In this document: one piece after another, positions 56,172 to 64,000 of the stretch | Position numbering within the stretch: position 1 is the first letter of the stretch | Layout of the letters: every line of letters begins with the position of its first letter | NCBI RefSeq assembly: GCF_050436995.1 | Contig: NC_134758.1 | Location: 9,796,001-9,860,000 of the forward strand | From: Anticarsia gemmatalis | Taxonomy: Eukaryota > Arthropoda > Insecta > Lepidoptera > Erebidae | DNA: 64,000 bases | Direction: 5' to 3' | Position numbers and translations under genes: made by a program | The notes under the pieces: generated by a model | What the model saw: the letters and a program-made list of their open reading frames with translations, nothing else | Databases searched by the model: none | Told to the model about the DNA's origin: nothing

Positions 56172-57474
56172 GAAACAAAAAAAAACATCTTAAATTAACC
56201 AATCTTTCATACATACACGTAACACTTACACCTGTATGCACAATAGCCTTTCACAAACCCCTCCAGGCATCATCAGCTCAATATCTCGGCCATATTTAAA
56301 CCCTCGTTAATACTCAATCCAACAATTGCTAAGTGTTCAATTAATCTGTGCTGTTATTACTCCTAAACTGCTGAACAGGAAATGCCTGGAGGCACCTACT
56401 TAGCAGTTCTTTAAGACATTAATAAGAGATATAATTGCACCATTCTTTATAATCGGTTCATTAAGTAGACGAATTATGGCTTACTGTTCCATAGTCTGAC
56501 AAATTAGTAGAGAGTCTTATGTACAATATTCGCAGTTGGAAAAGGAATACTAAAATTAAAATTTAGAACTTCAGAGACCCGCATTTTTATGTAGCTGACG
56601 ATGGCCTGTTTAATACCGCTCCTTAATTTTGGAAATTCATAGAATTAATAACTATATTCTTTAGAAATCGTGTATGCATAAGCTCTCTACTAAGTTGTAA
56701 GACTATAGTTTTTGACGGTAAAAAAATATTTGGAGATTCATGTGTTGAGTAGAATAGGTACTTTAGTAATTGCGTTCTGGAATATTGCACTCTGTATAAA
56801 AATATAGCTATTATCGAAATTACATAATTTTAATGCTATTTTGCATAGAAGTGAGAAATAACCGGAATGGAAGATATATTTAGCGAATGAGAAGATGAGA
56901 CATAAGCCCCTAAACATTTTTGATCATGCATTTGGGACTAAAAATAGGCTCTTGATTAAACTACGAATTAATTTGAAAATGTCTAAGTTTTTCCTCCGGT
57001 AAATCAAAAGGTAGATTTTGGCTCTAAAGGAGGACGTTTTATTTTAACCCGTAAAATCCTTGATATACTAGTATTAATACATGCATATCCGACTTTACAA
57101 GCTCCGTAAATTCAAATTTATTTATTGCAACAAACATGGTTCAAAGATCTTATGTAGGTATAGTTGCGTATGCGTAAATAATTTAGAATAAGCTCATATA
57201 CGAACAGTTTCGTTTTATGCAACGAAAACTTAAGCTGTTTAAAGGGAAGCAGTACCCATAACTAAAAAACAAACCTATCTTACTATAACCTATTCAAATG
57301 TAACGGCCAGTTAACTAAACATAAAAGTAAACCATCCCAGTGGTTATAAAACTGATAGTATAAAACGCATTTAGTAAAAAGTAGTAAAATGTACAGCTAA
57401 GCAGAGCCTTGTTCAAGATATGGGAAGATAAGGTTAAGCATCTTATCTCATAGTTTTACTGCTAAAGGCTTTTA
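56172..57474. other. AT-rich non-coding DNA, no gene seen
   Basis: CCTCCAGGCAT at 56262 and ATGCCTGGAGG at 56382 form a spaced inverted repeat. No exon partner for the 56081 candidate is recognised here. Confidence 0.45.
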
Positions 57475-57475
57475 C

Positions 57476-57973
57476 ACACGACGCGTGGCGAAGCGTAGAG
57501 TACGCGCTTTATTTAGACTGAAAATACTATTATTTGTATTATAAATCAGCTAAGTATTTTTGTTTTATTTATTAACGTCACGTAAGTTCGGGTTAGCGAG
57601 TGTAATTACTTTTACAGGATAGCGGAGTTTCATCAACTTTCGGCCACGTAAAAAGATGCTAAGCGCCGAATCGTCAAGTTAAAGTCGAGGCTAATGCCAC
57701 TTGACAAATGCATACTAATGTTTTAAAATGTAAATTTTATGTGCTGATCACATGAAAAAAGCTCAAAGAGAAAATTGGAAGTGATTTAAATGTTATCTCG
57801 GAAACTAACATAGCATATGCCTTCTTTGTAAGACAATATGAGCCTTTTGTATTAAAAAAAAACTGATGCTGCAGACATAGCCTGATGATTAAATTAAGAC
57901 ACTGTATGCAGTTGAATTGTCAGATTCAGCCATAAAGTAACAACAACAACATACGAATGGCTACGCGTCGTGT
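57476..57973. mobile_element. Possible TIR element (ACACGACGCGT ends)
   Basis: ACACGACGCGT at 57476-57486 is inverted at 57963-57973, with further partial complementarity outward and inward (GTGGCG/CGTAGCC). The 498-bp interval is non-coding. The ends are short and no target duplication is clear. Confidence 0.35.
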
Positions 57974-58044
57974 ACGCACTCCTTTATCCGGCCACAAAGA
58001 ATAATTTCCAATTAAATCTTCCGGTACGTAATTAATCTTTCATT

Positions 58045-58232
58045 CTGTGCCTCGATTCTCTACTACTATCGACTACCGACAATCGAACTGTCATCGAGAA
58101 ATTTTGTATGAATATCTGATCAGCGCCTCTGACGGGTGTCGTAGGAAACATTTTGGCAGTACATTCTAAATGTCAAATGTCGATAGTTTGCCGGTTGTCG
58201 GTAGTCGAAAGTGGTACAGTATCGAGGTACTG
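58045..58232 (+). mobile_element. Fold-back (TIR) element, near complete
   Basis: CCTCGATTCTCTACTACTAT and CGACTACCGACAATCGAACT at left pair with GCCGGTTGTCGGTAGTCGAA and GTATCGAGGTACTG at right. The interior CTGATCAGCGCCTCTGACGG and GGCAGTACATTCTAAATGTC is nearly identical to the 51968 copy. Confidence 0.8.
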
Positions 58233-58234
58233 AT

Positions 58235-59115
58235 GTTAGTTTCGGCCATATTTTTAATGAAACGCATTAACGTCAGTCTCGCTGGTGAAAGGTTAACGAT
58301 ATTATAATTAGATGCTAAGTTGAGTGAACGGGTATTGATAAGATCTTTGTGATAAAAAGCTTAGCGATAAAATAGGACTGTAATTGTGCACGCATCGCTT
58401 CGAGCAAGGGAACGCTCGTAATAGCAAAAATATATTTTTTACTAAATAATTTTGCCTTTTATATGGTGACGGAAATAACTTTATTGTGTAGATTTTTTGT
58501 TTGTTTAGTACTACTTTATTTATAGTTTAAATATATAAGTTTTCTTTGAGTAAATGGTTGATATTTGTAATGAACAATTTAGGATTGATGAGCGATATAT
58601 TACGACAATAGTTCATGGTATCGTGAGTTCGAATCCCATAAGGATTACAATTAGTTGTTTTTATAGCATCAAGAGTTTTGACTGTATTTTCTGTCACCAT
58701 TTTGTTAATGTCATTGTATTACCGATCATGGTTTCGAAAAACATCCAATGAACTTTTATGAATAAATCATGTAAGTAATCATGTGTAGTAAATACTGTTA
58801 ATGTAAGGTGGTAATGAATATATAAATAAATAAATAAAATAATACCACCAAAAAAGCAAAATCATAAAATTAAACAGCCTTATCGTAGTAACAGAGCCTA
58901 ATAGTCACAAATAGATAGACATTCACGCACGGCGGAGTACGTACAATGAAACATTTTGGACATTACTACGTTTACACAACTTTATCATTGCTGTTGTGGT
59001 TTTGTATACCGTTTGTACGCATTTGGAAATACTTACTATACAGTCTCATTTATTTAGTAACCGAACAAATCTAGTGTAACACACTAATAAATAATAGTAA
59101 AGTCACCAGCAATGT
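58235..59115. other. AT-rich non-coding DNA; weak B-box at 58615
   Basis: GTATCGTGAGTTCGAATCCC at 58618-58637 resembles a pol III B box, probably an old SINE. TAAATAAATAAATAAAATAA lies at 58822-58841. No gene is seen. Confidence 0.45.
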
Positions 59116-59118
59116 CTT

Positions 59119-59211
59119 TACCCCCAGTTTATCTATTCAATAGCGTTTAGCTCATATAAAAAACGCTAAATAATAGATAAACTACCGCTAAAAGTACTCA
59201 GAAACCGGGCA
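59119..59211. mobile_element. Palindromic MITE, left arm shortened
   Basis: ACCCCCAGTTTATCTATTCA at left lacks the GGTTTCTGAG...TAGCGGT segment. The right arm ATAGATAAACTACCGCTAAA then CTCAGAAACCGGG is intact. It abuts a SINE tail. Confidence 0.75.
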
Positions 59212-59412
59212 TTAATCCAACTATGTTGGAGTCGGTTTCCAGTCTCACTGGATGCGACTGGATACCAGTATTTCACATGAAGCGACTGTCTATCTGACCT
59301 CCACAACCCAGTTACCTGGAATATCAGATGATACCTTTTGGTAAGACTGATTGTCAGATTTTCAAGCTTCTGACTAGTGTTAACGACTGTCTAAGATCTT
59401 TGAAAATGACAC
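59212..59412 (-). repeat. SINE tail type B, about 200 bp
   Basis: The plus strand shows CCAACTATGTTGGAGTCGGT, TATCTGACCTCCACAACCCA, GGTAAGACTGATTGTCAGAT and TAACGACTGTCTAAGATCTT, the complement of the SINE tail at 36840-37060. The 5S-like head is absent (5'-truncated). Confidence 0.75.
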
Positions 59413-59414
59413 TA

Positions 59415-59637
59415 TCCTTGTTTCTTCTACATACAAAAAACTTTAGGTAAAACTATTTATGAATCCAGGCTTAAAGTCTTTTCTCTGTGCCATATCGTCA
59501 AAATCCATTCAGAATAATTTTGCCTGAAAGAGTAGGTACTACTAAAATTTCTTTATTAGCGTTGATAATGATAGTAAAACGTAGGATTTGTTTTATTACA
59601 GAAAAGACGTATTTTTTATTGTACGTATATTAAACTT
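59415..59637. other. AT-rich non-coding DNA
   Basis: Nothing recognised. Confidence 0.5.
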
Positions 59638-59812
59638 TTGTAAAGTTTCCATCTTGCTGAATATTATAAAAGTGAGTGTGTATGGATGTTTGTTACTCTT
59701 TCACGCAAATACTACTAAACCAATTACGTTGAAATCTGTTATATAGGTAGCTGAAGATCCAGGACAATACGTAGGCTAGGTTTTTATCCCGACGAATTCC
59801 TAAAAAAATAGT
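59638..59812 (+). repeat. Helitron-like or retroelement repeat fragment
   Basis: TGTATGGATGTTTGTTACTC, TTCACGCAAATACTACTAAA and GTAGGCTAGGTTTTTATCCC match a moth repeat as I recall it. AATATTATAAAAGTGAGTGT at left resembles the Helitron 5' region. The 3' end is replaced by a fold-back fragment. Confidence 0.5.
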
Positions 59813-59814
59813 TT

Positions 59815-59892
59815 TCGTGAAATCCGCTAGAGGCGCTGATTAAACTTTCATACTAATTTCATATAGTCGATAGTGGCAGAAAATCCTAAGTG
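59815..59892 (-). mobile_element. Fold-back element fragment
   Basis: AATCCGCTAGAGGCGCTGAT then TATAGTCGATAGTGGCAGAA match the family interior and one inner terminal repeat. Confidence 0.5.
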
Positions 59893-59999
59893 AAAGGTGA
59901 GTACTATAATAATTATTATTTTATAAATAAAGCCGAAAAAAATATCATATCTTGCCAGAGAGTTCTTCAAAACAGTTCTTCTTAAAAGTATGTCCAGTC

Positions 60000-60085
60000 C
60001 CCAGTCCACATTTGGATTGCGTGGTGGACTTGCGCGTCGCCCTCATTCTAGCAATTCAATAGCCCAACAGTGGGGCAGCAATAGA
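60000..60085 (-). repeat. LINE 3' region fragment
   Basis: The minus strand shows TGCCCCACTGTTGGGCTATT then a decayed GTCCACCACGCAATCCAAAT, the same motif order as at 48819. Confidence 0.5.
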
Positions 60086-60089
60086 TTAC

Positions 60090-61488
60090 CATTAAACAGG
60101 TATTACTATTCAAAATACAATAAAACACTTATTCTTAAAATTTGATAGAATTCGTTTAAAGTATCATTTTACGAGTGGCAACAATAACTTTGTCCCGGTT
60201 GTATAGGATGAAATTAGACGAAATTAGGCATCGCCTCTACCGGGCACATCCTCGTTTGTGCTGTTACTGTCATACAGTATATGTGTGATATTCAGATAAA
60301 CGGACTGTATTTTTTTTGTATTTTGTTTTGTTTAATTTTCTTTTATGACGTATGTAATTTGACAATGTTCTTATATGACTATGAATCATGAAGTCCGCGT
60401 CACGGATTTTTAAAAAAAAAAATACTTACTTATTATCTAAAAGTTTTCTTAATTCGTATGAATACATTTTGTTATGAATATTTTTTTTCCTACCGATTAA
60501 AACATGGACAGTCATATTACATGATATACTGGCAAGACTGGAAAACCAATCAGTGATATTTTTTTCCTCAGAGTCTAGAGATTTTTCTGTCATATTAAAA
60601 ACTTCTAATAACTACCTTACTATTAGTCTAGTAGGCACTGTTAATAGAGGACCTCTGACTCGTCTTTCCAAACATAAATCGTCTAAAAAAAAACTAGTCG
60701 TAATTTTCTTCAAAACCACAGGCATATATATCAACTTTATTAAAACATATAAATGTGGGTGTAACTTCAATAAAAAAGATTATAAAACGTATTAAATGTA
60801 AAATATTTGTGTATACTATCATCGAACATTGTATTGCGACATCAAAATCAGGAAATGACTCTATCGCGGGTCGCTGCCTCTACTCACACACTGATGTAGA
60901 GCTAATAGAAGTGTTATAGGACAATTATTATAGAGTTTTTTGATAGTATTGAAATAGGAATTGATAAATAGTCCTGGATTATTTTAATTTAAACCTTCGG
61001 AGTAAATGCGAATGTTGGTGATACGTTTTGACGGTTTAAATAGGTGAAACAAATTTTATGAAATTTAGTTAAAGATGACAAAGTAGTCTGTGATGCGATG
61101 AAATCTGAAAACTGTCTAATTTCAATTGTGTTTAACATGTTATTCGTATAAACTTTATAATCATGTTTTCTTATATATAATTTAGAAAACGTTGTTGTTG
61201 CCTTGAGGGCATAAAATGAGCAGCTAGTACTATAATACCGAGTCAAAACAGTTTATCTACGCTCACTCACTCATGCCAACTACACTCAAACCGCATCCAG
61301 CACGACTCTACATCCGTACACAACACAGAACATTACACGCAGTGACGGACATAGAGCTCTACGAATATTTACACATTAGCATCACATACTCTATCGCTTT
61401 ATATTAGATCACATTATCAACGGCCATTGTAACGTAAATTTGATAAAAATACAATCAGTTTTTGAATAGAATAATATACTATAGAAAT
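60090..61488. other. AT-rich non-coding DNA with a GC-richer block
   Basis: No gene is recognised. 61255-61345 (ACTCATGCCAACTACACTCA ... ACATCCGTACACAACACAGA) is GC-richer and may be an old repeat. Frames at 60553-60795 and 60989-61246 give unrecognised peptides. Confidence 0.4.
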
Positions 61489-61495
61489 GTAGGTA

Positions 61496-61873
61496 TTGAG
61501 GGGAACTTATAGTTTAGGAGCGCGAGACTCCTTGAGAGAGCTTTTTGGGCAGATAGGGATACTGACGGTGTCATCACAGTATGTGCTTGCAAACTTGTTG
61601 TATATAAAACAAAATTTAGGGACTTTCGCAACAAATAGCGATAGACACAATTATAACACTAGAAACAGACACAAATTAGTAGGTCCCCATCATCGTTTAC
61701 ACAAGGTGCACAATTCGTTTGTAGGTCTCGGCATTCGTTTCTTCAACAAGCTTCCCAAGCACATCATGGATTTACCCCTGCCAAAATTCAAAGTTGCTGT
61801 TAAGGAACATCTCGTTAGGAAAGCTTATTACAGAATTGATGAGTATCTAAACGACAATAGCTCTTGGGATTAG
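61496..61873 (+). pseudogene. LINE reverse transcriptase C-terminal end
   Basis: The frame of about 125 codons reads ARDSLRELFGQIGILTVSSQ near its start, then HNYNTRNRHKL (residues 51-61), VHNSFVGLGIRFFNKLP (71-87), and ends in a Lys- and Tyr-rich segment with KAYYRIDEYL (109-118). The order L..LF...GILTV ... YNTRN ... NSF...G...FNKLP is what I know from the extreme C terminus of jockey/CR1-group LINE proteins in moths, after the reverse transcriptase core. The catalytic core with its YADD-type motif is absent. The frame itself is undamaged, so the insertion may be fairly young. There is no genuine start codon; the first codon shown is TTG. Confidence 0.8.
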
Positions 61874-62378
61874 TCGCTCGCTTGATTAGGATTCTTTGAC
61901 ATTAGGGAACTTTGCTATAAATTGTATAAACTCAGTAGCAGTAGGTCTAATATTGTAAAATATGGGCAATTAATGATGCAAATAGGTGATGTTACGTACA
62001 ATTTGATGTTATTCATAAAACTGTCACTTTTTTTCTTTTATAATGTTCACAACCAGTGTGCTCACTTGCTGCCCATATTCTTATTATCACATGCTAGTAG
62101 GTGCTCCCAACATACGGTACGATCAGAGACTAATAAATAACCTAGCTATATTAACTTAACTTAATTGACGTTTAGTCTATATCGCTGATTGTTGGCAGCT
62201 CCTCGCATGATCAATTATTGTATCAACCACATTGTAAAACTTTTGGCGATTGAAAAGAGTGGCCGTGAGTTTCTCGCTAGCTCTTCTCATAAGGCTCTAC
62301 CCCCTTTCCGAGCTAGTGGTAGATTCAGTAATTGTAACGACTATCATAAGTGTCAATATTTGACCTAAATGAATAAAT

Positions 62379-62403
62379 GATTTGATTTTGATTTTGATTT
62401 TGA
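62379..62403 (+). repeat. LINE 3' tail microsatellite (TTTTGA)n
   Basis: About four units of GATTTT end the LINE. Short tandem tails instead of poly(A) are typical of several LINE clades and mark the target-primed end. Confidence 0.85.
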
Positions 62404-62409
62404 ACTCGG

Positions 62410-62525
62410 TAATCGAGTAGCGAGTAGCGAGTAGCGATACTAAATAACAAAATACTTCAAAAGTATTAACTCTAGCAGTATACGCTTGGGGCGCTGATCA
62501 GATTTTTATACAAAAAATCTCGATA
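62410..62525 (-). mobile_element. Fold-back element fragment with local GAGTAGC repeat
   Basis: GAGTAGCGAGTAGCGAGTAG at 62416-62435 is a 7-bp tandem repeat. It is followed by CGCTTGGGGCGCTGATCAGA and CAAAAAATCTCGAT, the decayed interior of the fold-back family. Confidence 0.5.
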
Positions 62526-62529
62526 TTGC

Positions 62530-62933
62530 ACCAATGCTCATAGCAAAATTCTTTCTGTCACTATGAACTTAAAATTGCCTAGTCCAGCTAAACTTGATTG
62601 TCTTTAATCACACAGTTAGAGAAGTGAGAAAAAAAATAATTTGCTATAGACAGGTAAATGTTTAATTATGCGAAAATATGCCTTCCTTTCTTCCTAGGTC
62701 AGCCAGGTCTTCCTTTTTAACCATCCCAAAAAAAATATTAATTTTGATCTACCTTCGTTATCTCCATTAGCCAACAAATTTATTTCTATCAAATTTTATT
62801 TTTTTACTACTCTAGCAGAGACCGAATAAATCCAAGATGGCTGCCCAGCTGTCATTTTCACAACTGCATAAACAAAGATAACATTTTTCATCAACAAAAT
62901 TTACAACCGCATTTTATTTGACAACTAGCTGAC
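62530..62933. other. AT-rich non-coding DNA
   Basis: Nothing recognised. Confidence 0.5.
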
Positions 62934-62934
62934 C

Positions 62935-63383
62935 CGCGCAACTTCGCTTGCGTTGCATAAGAGAGAATGGGTCAGAATTTTCCACGTTTTTGTAACACTT
63001 TTTACTGTTACTCTGCTCCTATTGGTCGTAGCGTGATGATATAAAATATGCTTTTTTTTCACAAAAAATACTATTTATATCTCTTAATATAACGAAGTCG
63101 CGCTAAGGCATATCCGCCATTAAAACAGTTGCCGTGACAACGGAATTTTGTTAATTTAATGTCATTATAATATTGATTATTCGCGACTTCGTTCGCCACC
63201 TAAATTTTCCCGGGAAATGCGTCATTTTCCCGGGGTAAAAAGTAGCCTATCTCCTTTCTCGGGTATCAAAATATCTCCATACCAAATTTCATGCAAATTA
63301 GTTCAGTAGTTTAGGCGTGATTGAGTAGCAGACAGACAGACAGACAGACAGAGTTACTTTCGCATTTATAATATTAGTATGGA
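62935..63383 (-). mobile_element. Helitron-like element, composite, both ends intact
   Basis: On the minus strand it starts A|TCCATACTAATATTATAAA, then TGCGAAAGTAACTCTGTCTG, and ends GTTGCGCGGGTCAGCTAG|T, with a hairpin CGCAA/GCGAAG/TTGCG just before the end. Its 5' half (AATTTGGTATGGAGATATTT, CCCGGGAAAATGACGC) differs from the copy at 50521, while its last roughly 110 bp (TCATCACGCTACGACCAATA onward) are nearly the same. An internal GCGACTTCGTT segment resembles another Helitron 3' region. It therefore looks like a new 5' part joined to a familiar 3' end. A (GACA)n tract lies near the 5' end (63334-63351). Confidence 0.75.
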
Positions 63384-63384
63384 T

Positions 63385-64000
63385 TTCGTGTTAAGCCCTT
63401 ACATTGTGTCCAAATTATAGAAATCACAAGCGTAGGCGAAAGAAATCCCATAAAAATGATAATACCTACATTTTTATGTTATTTTTATGTATGTAAGCAT
63501 TTTGTTAGGTTAGTGCGTGGTATAAAAATAATATAATATGACAGTTGGAAACAGTTAATGGTTTTCTTAAATGGCCGGTCACTCGGTTTTGTGATTTGAA
63601 TTGCAATTTTTGAACACTGAACATCGGTCTTATTTTTAATTAAGACTTGTTTACTATCCAGAACACCCCTACCACGCCTATGCCTTAAGCACTAAATTCA
63701 AGTTTTAGATTTATTTTACAGATTAAAGATAGCAACGGTAAATTTCTCTGTGAAGCAATTTTCAGTACGAAATTGGGGCCCCATAGACCTCTTTCAGGAC
63801 TAGAAAAGCACGAAATGCCACTAGTCCTGCTTATAGCCACTCACCTACGGTATCAGTCTGCCCAATTTACGGGTTTGCGATATTGATAGAGTCCCATAAC
63901 TCTCTACGACTTCTCTTGTAAACACTTGACCACCAAAAACAATTTTCAGTTAGTACAGCCTCAATTTAGTCACTAAGTAACAGCAGCCTGCAAAAATATA
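63385..64000. other. Non-coding DNA, no gene seen
   Basis: GC-richer near 63770-63880 with GACTAG/CTAGTC inverted over about 22 nt. No convincing frame or repeat. Confidence 0.45.

Larger units (their letters stand above)
61490..62403 (+). mobile_element. Non-LTR retrotransposon (LINE), 5'-truncated copy
   Basis: The unit comprises the C-terminal coding part (61496-61873), a 3'UTR-like segment of about 500 bp, an AATAAA at 62372 and a period-6 tail at 62379-62403. A stop codon at 61490-61492 marks the upstream limit of the readable part, so most of the reverse transcriptase and all of the endonuclease are missing. This is the usual result of incomplete reverse transcription during insertion. 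Confidence 0.8.

Noticed and set aside
1..64000. CRISPR arrays, operons or a bacterial or viral island
   Set aside because: No regularly spaced repeats, no dense coding and no viral-type genes; composition and repeats are those of a moth nuclear genome.

Overview
The window looks like non-coding nuclear DNA from a lepidopteran, most likely a noctuid-type moth. It is AT-rich and has no long open reading frame. The longest open frame (about 125 codons, 61496-61873) is the 3' end of a dead retrotransposon. The organism call rests on several interspersed repeats that I recall as typical of moth genomes: the CCCCCGGTTTCTGAG palindromic MITE, Helitron-like elements ending GGGTCAGCTAGT, the CGGCCAAGTGCGAGTCGG repeat, CCACGCTGGCC LINE 3' ends, and SINEs with tRNA-like or 5S-like heads. 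No database search was possible, so family names are recognition by eye.

Layout. 1-9 kb is mostly plain AT-rich DNA, apart from a very GC-rich 541-bp Harbinger-like element (1742-2282) that keeps the start of a possible MADF-type gene. 9-22 kb holds 5S-derived SINE fragments, a perfect 33-bp-arm hairpin, a 9-bp minisatellite, palindromic MITEs and a MITE nested in a SINE. 22-32 kb is sparse. 32-38 kb is repeat-dense: a rearranged SINE tail, a nearly perfect 473-bp inverted repeat, a large moth repeat with a TGAGTCAG satellite, and the fullest 5S-SINE copy. 40-46 kb has a weak terminal-exon candidate with a poly(A) signal, a cluster of nuclear-receptor half-sites, a Tc1-like MITE and another 5S-SINE. 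50-64 kb holds two clean Helitron ends, a tRNA-SINE, fold-back elements, tandem perfect hairpins, an RTE-like remnant next to a plausible minus-strand terminal exon, and a 5'-truncated LINE with a (TTTTGA)n tail.

Interpretation. No gene is confidently present. Three short exon-like segments (19937-20023 +, 40769-40866 +, 56081-56169 -) are given as low-confidence candidates. The strongest unusual signals are: (a) SINEs whose core resembles 5S rRNA, including its internal pol III promoter blocks, joined to at least two different tails; (b) several perfect or near-perfect hairpins with loops of only 2-4 nt, which look like template-switch inversions; (c) long inverted repeats that could make double-stranded RNA; (d) a DR1 plus FTZ-F1/ERR-type half-site cluster near 42.87 kb. 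I see no tRNA, rRNA, CRISPR or prokaryotic-type features.
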